Shown: positions 32,218 to 43,560 of the stretch, piece by piece | Layout: every line of letters starts with the position of its first letter | How positions within the stretch are numbered: position 1 is the first letter of the stretch | Assembly (NCBI RefSeq): GCF_004664715.2 | Contig: NC_051063.1 | Location: 143,185,319 to 143,249,318, forward strand | Source of the DNA: Peromyscus leucopus | Taxonomy: Eukaryota > Chordata > Mammalia > Rodentia > Cricetidae | Length of the DNA: 64,000 nt | Direction: 5' to 3' | The notes under the pieces: model-generated | What the model saw: only the letters and a program-made list of their open reading frames with translations | Database searches by the model: none | What the model was told of the DNA's origin: nothing | Made by a program: the position numbers and the translations under genes

Positions 32218-32850
32218 GGTTGAGAGAAAGCCCGAACTGACCTACTCTGGTGATCGGATGGCCGAACACCCTAACAGTTGTGATAGAACTCTTATCCAAT
32301 GACTGATGGAAGCAGATGCAGAGATCCACAGCCAGGCCCCAGGTAGAGCTCTGGGAGTCCAATGTGGGGGGGGGGGCGGGGGCGGAGGAGGGATTGTATG
32401 AGCGAGAGATGTTGAGACCATGACTGGAAAAAACTCAGGAACAAATAGCCAAACTAGCGGAAACACATGAACTATGAACCAATAGCTGAGGAGCCCCCAT
32501 GGAACTGGATCAGGCCCTCTGGATAAGTGAGACAGTCGATTAGCTTGAACTGTTTGGGAGGCCCCCAGGCAGTGGGACCTGGACCTCTTCTTAGTGCATG
32601 AGCTGGCTTTTTGGAGCCTGGGGCCTATGCTGGGACACTTTGCTCAGCCTGGGTGAAGGGAGGAGGGGACAGGATATGCCCCTACTGAATCTACCAAGCT
32701 GAGCTGAATCCCCAGGGGAGTCTTTGTCCCTGGAGAAGGTGGGAATGAGGGGTGGATTGGGGGGAGGAGGGGGGAGGATAGGAGAAGGGAGGACAGGGGA
32801 ATCCATGGATGATATGTAAAATTAAATTAATTATAAAATTAAAAAAAAAT
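32218..32850 (+). mobile_element. L1 3' UTR, sense part of the twin-primed insertion (cricetid type)
   Basis: Landmarks typical of cricetid L1 3' ends: GATCGGATGGCCGAACACCC, GACTGATGGAAGCAGATGCA, GAACTGGATCAGGCCCTCTG, GCCCCCAGGCAGTGGGACCT, GCATGAGCTGGCTTTTTGGA, a G-rich polypurine tract, then GATATGTAAAATTAAATTAA and an A-rich tail. The right target duplication (32851-32867) matches the left one except for an extra GAGA in the left copy. Compared with a full-length L1 of 6-7 kb this is a short remnant; the frames inside are not genes. Confidence 0.88.
32363..32393. repeat. G-rich tract in L1 3' UTR
   Basis: A run of about 11 G, then C, G5, C and G-rich sequence. A similar G-rich tract is a normal feature of rodent L1 3' UTRs and could form a quadruplex. 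Confidence 0.8.
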
Positions 32851-32945
32851 AGATAGGAGACACTGTGGCCTGAGTCTTGTCAGGCTCTCAGAATGCAGAT
32901 GCCCGGCTTGTTTCAATTCTTTCTAATCACATAAAAGGCTGATAC

Positions 32946-33107
32946 GGCCGGGTGGTGGTGGTGCACGCCTTTAATCCCAGCACTCGGGAGGCAGAGGTAG
33001 GCGGATCTCTGTGAGTTCGAGGCCAGCCTGGTCTCCAAAGCGAGTTCCAGGAAAGGCGCAAAGCTACACAGAGAAACCCTGTCTCGAAAAACAAAACAAC
33101 AAAACAA
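32946..33107 (+). repeat. B1 SINE, + strand, nearly complete, perfect TSD
   Basis: Well preserved: GGCCGGGTGGTGGTGGTGCA, then CGCCTTTAATCCCAGCACTC, GGCCAGCCTGGTCTCCAAAG, CGAGTTCCAGGAAAGGCGCA, AAGCTACACAGAGAAACCCT, GTCTCGAAAAAC and an AAAAC tail. It is flanked by a perfect 13-bp duplication AAAAGGCTGATAC at 32933-32945 and 33108-33120. The AGTTCCAGGAAAGGCGCAAA wording is a cricetid-like B1 variant. Few changes and a perfect duplication make it young. Confidence 0.95.
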
Positions 33108-33204
33108 AAAAGGCTGATACACTGACAAAATTTTGGTGCACTAAAAACAAAACATTATCTTTTTATCTCATTTTCTTAAGCTTTCTTCATTTAGTCAGGT
33201 TGTG

Positions 33205-33302
33205 TGAGGCCAACCTAACTGCAAATTTTGTCCCCCTTGCTATGTGAAGGTGCTGTATAACCTTAAGTTCTGGGATCACAGGCATGTGCACATTTGACTG
33301 TC
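33205..33302 (-). repeat. B1 fragment, minus strand
   Basis: TTGCTATGTGAAGGTGCTGT ... TTAAGTTCTGGGATCACAGG then CATGTGCACA is the reversed B1 left end. Diverged and truncated. Confidence 0.5.
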
Positions 33303-34115
33303 TTATTTACCTGTTTTGATCCACAGGACTCCTTTTATCTACTTGAAAAAAAAATGTAGAATGAGCATGTCTATTGTCTATAAGTGTCTAACCCCTCCGG
33401 CACTGTATTAGATCTACATATTTCTTCATACCGGGTACTGAAGATATAATGTATTAACTACACATTGGTATATGGCCAGGATGACTTTTGTATTACACAT
33501 TTGATAAAATTTAAACAAATTTTATTTTTAAATTTGAAACATACAATTCCTACAGGACACAGAGAATGCTTTCTGTGAAGAATAATTTTGTGCCACTGCT
33601 TACATAGGATTGCAAACTTTCCTCAAGTGGCTTCTTGAGGGCTCAATAAAAAAAAGTAACAGCCACAACAGAAAACTGAGAGGAATATAGAAATATCAGA
33701 GATGTGAATGATAGAAATATCACTAAAATAATTTAAGCCCACTAATATTTCACTGATGATGTTGAAACAAACAAATGGAAAAATTAATGTGGAATGCTTT
33801 GTAAAGTTAAACTTTATTTTGGCTATATATGGGAAAATGATAATAAAACAATATTCAATGAATGGGGGAAAATGCCATCCTGAACACAAAAGTGAAAATA
33901 GGATCCGGAAGGATATTATGAACCAGAAATGAAAAAAATTAGAAAAAAGTGAGAAAATAGAAGAAAATAAACAAAACAAAAAAAGAATTCTCTATATGAA
34001 GAACCTTGTCAATAACAAATCCAGGAAGGAAATAAGATCCTGAATGTTAATATAACAATAAGTAAAAATACTTCTAAAATCACAGTAGAAAGAAATAGTT
34101 GGAAACACTGGCTTT
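33303..34115. other. A-rich sequence, unidentified; perhaps ancient L1
   Basis: Composition resembles decayed L1 (A-rich + strand), but I cannot align a definite phrase. The minus-strand frame 33623-33979 (118 codons, F/I/S-rich) is the complement of A-rich DNA. Confidence 0.3.
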
Positions 34116-34130
34116 AAAAGGAAAACTTAA

Positions 34131-34290
34131 GCCGGGCGGTGGTGGTGCACGCCTTTAATCCCAGCACTCGGGAGGCAGAGCCAGGCAGATCTTTGTGAGT
34201 TTGAGGCCAGCCTGGGCTACCAAGTGAGTTCCAGGAAAAGGCACAAAGCTACACAGAGAAACCCTGTCTCGAAAAACCAAAAAAAAAAAA
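34131..34290 (+). repeat. B1 SINE, + strand, nearly complete, perfect TSD
   Basis: GCCGGGCGGTGGTGGTGCAC, then GCCTTTAATCCCAGCACTCG, GGCCAGCCTGGGCTACCAAG, then AGAGAAACCCTGTCTCGAAA and an A16 tail. It is flanked by a perfect 15-bp duplication AAAAGGAAAACTTAA at 34116-34130 and 34291-34305. Same subfamily as the copy at 32946; young by the same criteria. Confidence 0.95.
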
Positions 34291-34305
34291 AAAAGGAAAA
34301 CTTAA

Positions 34306-36019
34306 TTTTAATAAATGTATTATAATTAGATTATGTATGAAGTGGGGGGTATTAAAATTTAGAGTCTTCGAAAACGTAATAAACTAAAAATAGAAAAAAA
34401 CTACAAAAACATAGTAAAGGCTTTTTAAAAGAGAAAAAGAAAAAAAATTGGGTTTTTCCTTGATACTTAAATATTGGAGATTGCCCAGTTTTGTGGGGAG
34501 CGGGGGCCGGGGGATGTCATTTGAACTGTAGACTCTTTTATTCTTATGATTTTAGGAGGCTGCTGGGACTGCACTAGGCAAGTGTCAGCTGCCAGCTAGA
34601 GTTGCCTTCACTTTGGTGGCTTCCTTCTGCTTACTAGAATCCACATCCGGCTTGGTCTTCTGTGGGCAGTGAGAGTCCCCTACAGTCCTAAGATTACCCT
34701 ACCCATTTTGCAATCCCAGGGGTGGCTGGTGTTCCAACTGGGGGAATGTAGGGGCGTCTCCAAGTGACTTGAGCGTGGATGAAGTGCCCACAACACGGGC
34801 AGATCTTTCTGTGTACTTCCAAAATCCACCAAGCACTAACCACTCCGCTGAGAGGAGGGGGTTGTGCAGCTGTGGAGTCAAACACTGTGTTGGGGTTTCA
34901 TACATCACAACTGTACATGTACAACAGTGAATCTGGCTGGCATGTCATCACGAAGGTTGTCCATTTGCTCACCTCAGATTCAGGGCTGCCCACACTCCAT
35001 GGTTAGTTTCTTAAATCTCAGCACTAAGTGTGGCCTGTCCTTCCCTGACTGCTTCCCTGCACAGGCTGGGCTACTTTTCTTGAGGTCTCCACTCAGGCCT
35101 CCTCACTTGAGAACTTCCTTGCAAGCTGTCTCTTGCCTGGTACCATGGCAGGCTGCATTTAGGGAACACACACGCTAGAGCTGTGTAGCTGGGCCTCCCT
35201 TCCAGTCTTGTGTCCTTCTTCACAGCTTCGCTGTCTTCTTGCTTCCTTTGTGAATTTCCCAAGTTCTTCTTTTTCTCTTTGGAGCAGAATTTGTGTGTCT
35301 TCATCCTGACCTCCACTAAGTCACACAGGCAGTTTCTAGTCTCCCATCTTCCACCCAATGTGAAACTTGTCAGCTACAAAGGATGTGCTTATGTGTTACT
35401 TCTCTGGGGAGTAATATAGGCTGATTCCATTTTTCTTATCACCAAAGAGCATGTAGTATATAGCTCAAAAACTGCTCCTTGTCTGCCAGGAGTGTGCCTC
35501 AGTTCACTGCCCTGTCTCCCTGCATCATTTCAACAGTTTTGCTGTCCAGCAAGAAGAGCTGGAGCAAGGTGGGATTGAACCAAGATTTCTGTAACTCCAA
35601 TCGGACATAGTCATCTATGTCTTGGAGAGTCTCCTGTGACTCCTAACTCAAAACTCCTTTTGTTCCCTTGCCTTTCCCACCCAAGACAGGTGGATTCTGG
35701 GTGGTTTCTTGTTCTCAACATCTATGCTGCCATCCCTTGTTTCTGAATAAACTTAATTGCTTGCTTTCTCTACTGTGGCAAGTTAACCATTATTTCAGGC
35801 TACTGATTTCCAGAGTGCATTTTGTACCTGGCTTCTCAGATGAATGCATTGGTTTGGCAGGTACATTCACAAAATGCCAATGCAACATAGGCTATGTTGC
35901 ATGTAGCAGGGATTTGGGGGAAATATGTCATGTGCAACACTTTTGTTTCAGGTTTGGGGAATATTACCTGGGGGTGAATGGTGAAGTAGTATGTATTTGT
36001 AGGTTGAAATACATTTAAA
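34306..36019. other. Unique sequence with small open frames
   Basis: No transposon recognised. Several frames of 60-116 codons on both strands overlap and have no recognisable features. A perfect 23-bp palindrome lies at 35880-35902 (separate entry). Confidence 0.4.
35880..35902. repeat. Perfect 11-bp inverted repeat with 1-bp spacer
   Basis: ATGCAACATAG, one G, then CTATGTTGCAT. ATGCAA/TTGCAT are octamer- or C/EBP-like half-sites, so this could be a protein-binding palindrome, but that is speculation. Confidence 0.95.
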
Positions 36020-36020
36020 G

Positions 36021-36104
36021 ATCTGGGGATGTAGCTCAGGGGTAGAACACCTGCCTCAAGGACTCTCTTACCACTGGGTTTGATTCTTTGCATTGGTAAA
36101 ACAA
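36021..36104 (+). repeat. ID SINE, + strand
   Basis: TCTGGGGATGTAGCTCAGGG then GTAGAACACCTGCCTCAAGG, CACTGGGTTTGATTCTTTGC, then an A-rich end. Both tRNA-like promoter boxes are recognisable. It is not a tRNA gene: there is no acceptor stem pairing, and it is flanked by an A-rich tail. Confidence 0.8.
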
Positions 36105-37686
36105 ACAGCTATGTGACTGAGATCCTATGCTCTGCTTCCTATAAAATACTTCCGCTTGCATTTCTTGTCCTTGATAGACAGTGCGCTAGTGCAATACCTA
36201 TTCTATCAATATCATGTTTTCTTAAATCATATTTGATTTTCCCATGCTAGCATCAGACTTATCTCTTACATTATTAAAAAGTTCTCATGACTTTTATTCT
36301 TTCTTAATTTTTCAGTATTTTCTTTTCCCTTAAGTTCTGCCACGTTTACAGAGACTAACATGTTTCCTATTATTCTCGTAAAAAAAATCCTGCAAATAAG
36401 CTGGAAATTCTGTCCCTGAAATCTTAGTTATCCCACCTGTCAATTCTACCACCCAAGTTCATCTATCAAGGCTTCTCTGTGTTCACTGGCCTTCCTGCCT
36501 CAGGTCAGTTCAACTTCAGGAATGTGTAATGAATCTTACCTGGTTTAACCTGTGAGAGACTCTGCATCTCTTTTCAGTTCTCTCCTCTTGATGTTATGCC
36601 CCCCTTGGAATTGTCTCAGCTCTCAAGAACCCTTCACTCTCTGTTGATAAGAGTTAAATCACCTGCGTGTTGCCTGTCACTTCAACACTAGATAAATTAC
36701 CCTTCAAATGATGCAGATCTCTTTTCTTCATTTCCATATCTTGCCTGTGAGAAAATGAAGGTTTTCTTGGGTTCTAAGGAACAGAAGAGTATGACTCCAT
36801 GGATTAGTAAACCTCCTAAGGATATTTTCCAGGAAGAGAGCGCCATAGGACTTTGCCCCTTAATGGAGGCTCATTCTCAATACCCACCCACAGGTTACTC
36901 ATTTACGCCCTTTGTTTGGATCTCGGGAGTGAGGAAAGGAGACACCCCACAGAAGGGTGGGGATATTAATGACTTAGTACTTTCTTGCTCAAGTAGGAAC
37001 CAATATTTCCTAGCATGGTTCACAGCTTAGTTCCCAGTGTGTCCCATTACAAGAGTGCCCAAGGGGGAGGATGCAGTCACTTCATTTCTATCTGCTTTGA
37101 GCATGATGCGGTTACCTAGGAAGGGTCACGTAGGAACAGCTGCCACCCTGACTTTGTCACTTATGCCAGGACACAGTGGAAGTGTTCATCCAGGGCCTGG
37201 TATGCCTAAAACGCAGAAGAGAATGGATTTCCATCCAGTGTCCATTGTGCTCAGTGCTTTTCACAGATTTTTTTTTTTATTCCTACAATAAATTTTACAC
37301 AAGAGAAATTTAAGGTCTAGAGGCTCAGCTGCACCTGAGATTATGTTTGAGAAGAAGGAAGGTGGAGAATCATGACTATTTATCTGGCATGCAGTTTGCC
37401 TCCCCCCACTACCTATCCCAGGATCACCGTCAGACCAAAGGCAGGCGATAACATTATGCACACAGTCTTTGTCTTTGACTATCACTCCATAATCCCGTAC
37501 ATCTTTTTACAGTGTGTCTTTTCTCCCCCAGTGTACAAAGAAGTTTATTATGAAACAGTTGACTCTGAAACTCAGGTTAATCTAGCTATACTTCAATGCC
37601 TATTTTCCAAATGATCTCAGAAGTAACAGAACTACAATTTGCCATCGGTTTCTACCAGCCAAGCCAATTACTCTGAGCCTCAGCTT
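36105..37686. other. Unique sequence, weak MIR trace
   Basis: No definite element. A weak reversed MIR-like order occurs at about 37285-37345 (ATTTTACACAAGAGAAATTT then AAGGTCTAGAGGCTCAG). Frames of 91 and 84 codons (36755-37291) look random. Confidence 0.35.
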
Positions 37687-38158
37687 GTTGTTTGGATCTT
37701 AGATGGTCTTATAATTAAAAAAAAAAAAGCCAGATATTGGGGTAAAAGCTGAAAGATTAGAGAAGCAGAGCAAGCCACAGCCACCACCTATTACCTCACC
37801 AACTCCAGGAATCCTCAGACTGAGTCCTCTGAGTCCTCACCTGAAAAGATCTGAGCTGAACTGCCTTAGTTCCTGTTTCCTCACGCCTTCTATACCTTTC
37901 TTCACCCTGCAGACACTTCCTGGGATTAAAGGCATATGTACTTCTCAATACTGGGATTAAAGGTGTGTGCCACCACTGCCTGGCACTGTTTCCAGTGTGG
38001 CCTTGAACTCACAGAGATCCAGATGGATCTCTGTCTCTTGAGTGACAGGATTAAGATGTGTGCCACCACTGTCTGGCCTCTATGTCTAATCTAGTGGCTG
38101 GCTCTGTCCTCTGATCCTCAGACAAGCTTTATTGGGATACACAATATATCACCATACA
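37687..38158. mobile_element. Second copy of the ERVK-like LTR family, inverted relative to 8278-8749
   Basis: The reverse complement of the 8.3-kb LTR aligns along the whole length: TCTTAGATGGTCTTATAATT + A12 with TCTTAAAAGTTCTTATTAAT; CCAGATATTGGGGTAAAAGC with CCAGGTATTGGGGTGAATGC; GAGAAGCAGAGCAAGCCACA is almost identical; TTTATTGGGATACACAATAT is shared. It too contains two reversed B1-like modules (GGGATTAAAGGTGTGTGCCA and AGGATTAAGATGTGTGCCAC). It is more diverged and its ends and duplication are not clean. Confidence 0.7.
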
Positions 38159-40900
38159 GTTTCTTCATAAATAGCAGGATTGGACTGAAGGATCTCCAAG
38201 GCCTTTTGCATCTCTGCTGTCCAGTGAGAGGCAAGTTTAATTGTCTTTCTGTGGCACCGAGAACCTCTGCAGCTAATTAGGAGGCAAGGATGAAAGCAGC
38301 CGAGTGGCTCCTCCCTTTTGGTTTTATATAAAAGATTTTGACCCGGAACCTCCTGTTTGAAGACTCTGTTTTATACAAAACATTTAAGAGACATGGTTTT
38401 TCAATACTATGTAGGTTTACTCCTCTGTGAGAAATTCATTCTGATGAATGAATGCTTATACTGCAAAATATCAAACAGTCCCCTCTAACATGAATAAAAT
38501 CCCATGGAATATTCAAAGCACAGCTAGTGTTCATTTTGGAAGTATCTCACCTATGGTATGTAGAAAGTATATATTCACGAGTGAGACAAATTTTATATAC
38601 AGAGACTATCGCACAACTGTGGCAGGAAAGATTTACTTTTCAAATAGTCTAAAGGGAAACCTCCAAAGAAACTGCCATCCCCATCAGGCCTCATATTCAT
38701 TCTTTCTAACAAAGTCACTGATCTAGTTATTTTAAAGTGGGTTATGAACCACAGTTCTACACTCTCAAACCTAGTTGAGTGTGACAGCTTGCCTTAGCTA
38801 CATAGAGCAGCGAAAACAATGTTTCCCTTGAGGATGAACCCAAAGGTTAATTTTTAACTCTTGAACATCAATGGAATTTATCTGTAGGAAATACTTGTTT
38901 AACATCTCAGTTTATGTCTTCATTCTAAAACTCTGTCCTGGATGGAAGTATCTTTTCCAATTCATTCTTAGTCAAGAATTTATGCTCTTGAAACATTAAG
39001 AGAACCATGCGTTCTAATCCCCCCCCCCCCGCTATAACTTCTGAATATTCACTATATTTTGGACCTCTACTGAATATTAGAGAGAGATATCTAGACACCA
39101 AAGCAGCTCCTGAGATTTCTTGGAACAATTGTACCTCTGGTATATCTCACCACAAATTTAGCTCTTATTAATATTTGCAGTTTTGAGGACATAAATTGAC
39201 TGCAACTTTTCTTTGTGATTAAAAATATATATATGTTCTGTATGTAAAAAAACATTTCCTTAACACAGGGAGGCTATATAGTCATTTGTTTTTCTTTATA
39301 TTCCATTAAAAACATTTGTTACTTAAGTAATTATTAATTAATAAATTTAGTCTAAGATATGGGAACTTTCCAAAAATATGATAAAATTTGTACAGTAACA
39401 CTAATCCCAATTTTATAAGCAGTAACTTTGCCATTTTAGACAGCTAGACATCATTTAATCAGATCCTATTTGATCTACCTTGTACAACTGACATACTGGT
39501 GTCAATGGAAATGCCAGGGAAGACTATTGAGTATGCAAATAACACATCAATATCTGACATTACGACATACTCAGGTTTGACTATCTTCAGATTCAATACA
39601 AATTTACTTAAGTGTCTGCTGTAGCGCTGTACTAAAATCTGTGGGGTGGTTTAAAGGCAGCCAAGATGACTATAACACAGTGCTTGCTATCAATATAGTC
39701 ACTGTCCAGCAAAGAAGCCTCAAGTGTAATAGATAATTATAATTTACAACATTCTTCTAACAGAACATGTGTTATTCAATATTCGGTGTGAACACAAAAA
39801 AAGTGATTGAAATCAGACTTTCATCTGTTTTTGTGATTATTTTCTTCCTGATAGAACCTAACCGTTCCTTCTTTATCCTGCTGTTGGGAGTAAAAATGCC
39901 TCTTCATTTCTTGTCTTCTCATTTTTACAAGGCTAGTCTAGATAGATCGCTGCTCAGAATTCTAAAGTGGAATGGGGATATTTCCTAAATGCTGCTCTAG
40001 TTTGGAGTTGCAGTGAAACCTCTGACCAGGATACCTCTGAGCCTACCTAGTGCCTCCAGACAGCCCGAGGGCAGTCCACGTGGGAAAGGCTACATAACAA
40101 TTGTATACTTTGCATCTCACAACCCTAGATATGGTTTGTGAGGCTCTCCCGTGTTCAGATGAGCAAAGAATGTTCTACTCTTTTCCACTGCTCATAACTG
40201 ATTTAAAAAAAACAAACAACCTAAGCAACTCAGACACAGGGCCTGCCTTTTTGAAAATCATGACACTCGTCTAAGAGTTGAAATTATGCAATAGACTTCA
40301 TTCAGATGCTCCTGGGCTTGGCATAAATCTGCTTCACTACATCCCAGGTTTCCCACTAGATGCTGCTGGAGAGAGATACTCATCAGACATAGACTCTGCT
40401 CTTGAGTTTTCTTGTGACAACACGGAGGTCTGGGAGATCCCTGTCATTGTTCATTGAGGACAAAAAAGACCTGATGTACAATATTTGGAACCAGGAAATT
40501 CCTTCACTCTGTACTACAGCAGACATTGTTCCTCCTTCCATTCTCCTCATCATCCATCACAGTCTTATCACCCATGTGTTTCTGAGAGGATGGGACATAG
40601 ATAACACTCAAATATTGACAGAGTTAGAAAGCATTTGAGCCTATGTAAACGAGATCATTCTCGTAGAATTTTAGATTTTTAAGACATTTCCAGAAAATGG
40701 ATTTAAGGGTTCCTTTTCTAATCAACAGATTTTTAAAATACTTTGTTACACATGAGACAGCCACCCTGATTTCTTAACCATTTTAATACACTGCAGTTTC
40801 CTTAATCATATCTTTGGTTCCATTTCAAAAAGTATTTGGAGTGGGGGTGTTTTCCATGGAACACTTTTTCAATTTCTACATCTTCACAAAAGTGATTGTT
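38159..40900. other. Unique AT-rich sequence
   Basis: No large element recognised. A short MIR-like phrase (GATTGGACTGAAGGATCTCC then AAGGCC) is at about 38180-38205. Poly-C at 39019-39030. Open frames under 93 codons, none protein-like. Confidence 0.4.
39019..39030. repeat. Poly-C tract (C12)
   Basis: Pure C run. Confidence 0.9.
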
Positions 40901-40937
40901 TCTGCAGTCAAATGCTTTACCACTGAGCTATAGCCCC
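40901..40937 (-). repeat. ID SINE fragment, minus strand
   Basis: AATGCTTTACCACTGAGCTA then TAGCCCC is the reversed ID head (GGGGCTATAGCTCAGTGGTAAAGCATT), carrying the A box. Only about 37 bp survive. Confidence 0.7.
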
Positions 40938-42052
40938 GAAAATGACTGTTTCTAGCAGCTTGAATGTCAGAAATGATAACCTGAAATAAGGTAATTGGAT
41001 GCTAGTTTAGCACTACTTTGCATTTCATCAACACACTATAAAAATCATTAATTTTTTAATCAACTTTTAATTTTATATGTTTTTCAATCATTTGGTAGAT
41101 GTCTACTTGAGGCAAATCCTTTTCCAAAGTCACCACTTAAAAACCAAATTAAAAGTTTCCAAATAACAGTTAGGGAATTACTAAGGGAAGTAATTCTGGA
41201 GTTGCACTGGAAACTGGGCAGTGAACAGGGAAGGCTTCATGTCTGTTTTCAGAGTTCATCCAGAAGGTCGATATATACTCTTGTGACTGTAGTTAAACAG
41301 AGCCGAACTCACTGTTTCATCAGGAGAGTCTGGTAAGGTAGCCTTCATGGCCAACCTGCTTATAGCTTTGAGAAGTCACATTGGTACTCCCTTAAGCCCG
41401 TAAGCATGTCATTGTCATTAAAGGATATCTGTGAAGGACCTTATGTGCACAGTATGCTACCAGGTACTTTGTATAGCCAAGCTAAAAAAGTCTCAGGGGA
41501 CATTCTGTTGTTTCTGTTACTACCACCTGTGGGGGATTTTGTTGTGTAACTTTAGTGTCTGGTGATTTGAATGTCTCATAATGACTATGATTCAGCTACC
41601 AGTGACCCAGGCATGGCTGCTAGTAATTTTTTATATTGCAGCTTTCGATGAGGTGCTTAATAATAACTTCATCCTTTCTAGGTAAAGTCTTCAGCAAAGC
41701 CCCCCCCCCCCATTTCTCCAGCATTGAGCCTTGCATCCCAACTTCTAGAGCTCCTCTTTATCTCTGCTGTGATTTCTCACCTACTTGTCCTCCTGCATGG
41801 ACCCAATGTGACAAACAGGGGCTCTGGGAGACTCCTGAGTTGGACTGGGATCTCATTTGAATTTAGTCTCCTCCCCACAGCTGAAGAGGCTTTCACTGTT
41901 TCATAACCATCTCTAAAACCCTGAACTGCAATGCTCGAAAAAACACCGTGTGTGCCCTGCGATGAGGAACTGTGGTCTTTTATCTCATAAAAGTGAACCA
42001 TGCATGGATCCCTCACTTTCTTTCCAGATTTGGCTTCCTTGACTTTTGTTTT
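40938..42052. other. Unique sequence
   Basis: No element or exon recognised. Poly-C tract at 41700-41711. Overlapping frames of 60-94 codons on both strands at 41636-42061 are not protein-like. Confidence 0.4.
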
Positions 42053-42277
42053 GTAAATCACCTCTGAGCTTCCAGTGCCCCAACTTACACAAAGTTGATT
42101 ATCACTTATTTGGAATACCTTTTTTTCCCCCTTGCCAGGGTCCTTGTAGGTATGTCCCAGGGCCTATTTTTACACACTGTGACCTTTGGGTCATGGTGAA
42201 CGCTGCTGTTCTGGGGTTGATTATAGGCACAGCCATAGAGTTGGCTCCAGGACCAGAAATCTGAAATTTCAAAGTAA
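42053..42277. repeat. Direct repeat copy A, about 225 bp, unknown family
   Basis: Shares an ordered set of words with 43328-43560: GTAAATCACCTCTGAGCTTC, ATCACTTATTTGG, GTCCCAGGG, TTTGGGTCATGGTGAACGCT, GTTGATTATAGGCACAGCC, GACCAGAAATCTGAAATTTC, AAAGTA. I do not recognise the family. It may be a partial LTR, another old repeat, or a local duplication. The longest frame of the window (42186-42755, 189 codons) begins in it. Confidence 0.8.
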
Positions 42278-43327
42278 AGCATGCAAGTCCAGTTGGAAGC
42301 TGTTCCCCTGTGGATGGGCCGCTCCCTGGGAGCAGCTGCGGCAACAAGCCATGGCTTTGAGATTGCACATTAATTCCTCAAATTTATGGAAGACTTCCAA
42401 AGCTTTCTTCTGCTTTAGTTCCTCTTTCTTCCTTTGCCACTTGTATCAAATGTGCTTTACCTCTTTTCAGTGGGCCTTTAAGAACTCAATTTGCCTTATA
42501 CTGTGGATCAGAACTAGAGAAATACCCCCCCCCTTTTTTTTCTTACTTGCACCTGCCCTGGTCAACTTCATGCCAGCTTCCCCCAGACCAGACCATTCAG
42601 AATCTTCCCTTTGTGTCACAACATCTTGGCATCGAATTTCCCTCGCTGGTTTTGTCTTTAACAAGATTTCAGGGACAAAGTCCTATTTTCTGCGTTCCCT
42701 TTTCCTGATTTTAATGTCCTCCATCTTGCTGCCTCTGATTATCTCTCAAAAATGACATTCAAGGCACATGTGTTGAAGCTGGAATTCTGGTTGCCCTGGA
42801 CATGTGAGTTTATGTGTTTTTTTGTTCCCAGTGAACAAACATTAACTGAACATCTACCCTGTGCCCAAAGCTTACCCATACCAATATGTATATGCTTAAG
42901 GTAGAAACCCTGCCCTCAAGGAATTTACAGTGTCTTAAGAAAGGCCAATCATAAGAAAGTAAGCATTTTGTGCTGCTATGGCTGAGCCCCAGAGCTTAGC
43001 GGAGGGTACAGGAAACCTTCCCCGATATTCAGAACAGAAAATTAAGGCTACAGTACATTTGTACCATCTCAGTATGAAAACACTGGTGGGAGGAAGTGCC
43101 TTTGAGCAGGACCAAGAACATGTGACAAGTGCAAGGGAAATAGGAGAGTTTGGGAAACTCTAAGTGTCCTCTTTGTTCAAATACCACCCAAGAGGAAAAC
43201 AGAGCAGGGGCCTGGATGAGGAGGGTCTAACAAAGTACAAGACCCACAAGATACACGTTGAGAACTTTGGGTCGAAAGCCTTCTGTGCGAAATCATGGGC
43301 CAATCCATACTTTGTCCAGAAGCTCTT
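42278..43327. other. Unique spacer between the direct repeats
   Basis: About 1.05 kb of pyrimidine-rich sequence, including C/T runs at 42525-42542. No recognisable gene or transposon. Confidence 0.4.
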
Positions 43328-43560
43328 GTAAATGACCTCTATATCTGAGCTCCCAGGGTCCTGGCTTGCATGACATTTAACATCACTTATTTGGGGTGCT
43401 ATTTTAGTCATGTTCCTTGGGCAATGTCCCAGGGTCTTTTTTTTTTTTTTTCAAACACATTGCGGCCTTTGGGTCATCATGAATGCTTCTGTTTTGGTGT
43501 TGATTATGGGCACAGTCCATGGTATTGGCACCGGACCCAGAAATCTGGAATTTCAAAGTA
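43328..43560. repeat. Direct repeat copy B, about 233 bp, unknown family
   Basis: Counterpart of copy A in the same orientation: GTAAATGACCTCTATATCTG, ATCACTTATTTGG, GTCCCAGGGTC, TTTGGGTCATCATGAATGCT, GTTGATTATGGGCACAGTCC, GACCCAGAAATCTGGAATTT, AAAGTA. It carries a T15 run (43438-43452) absent from copy A. Many substitutions separate the two, so the relationship is old. Confidence 0.8.

Noticed and set aside
36021..36104. tRNA-like sequence
   Set aside because: Promoter boxes match, but stems do not pair and an A-rich tail follows; it is an ID SINE, not a tRNA gene.
42186..42755. Longest open frame in the window, 189 codons, + strand
   Set aside because: It begins inside repeat copy A and runs into pyrimidine-rich unique DNA. 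Its composition (S, F, L, P, C rich) reflects base bias, no domain is visible, and copy B does not keep the frame.
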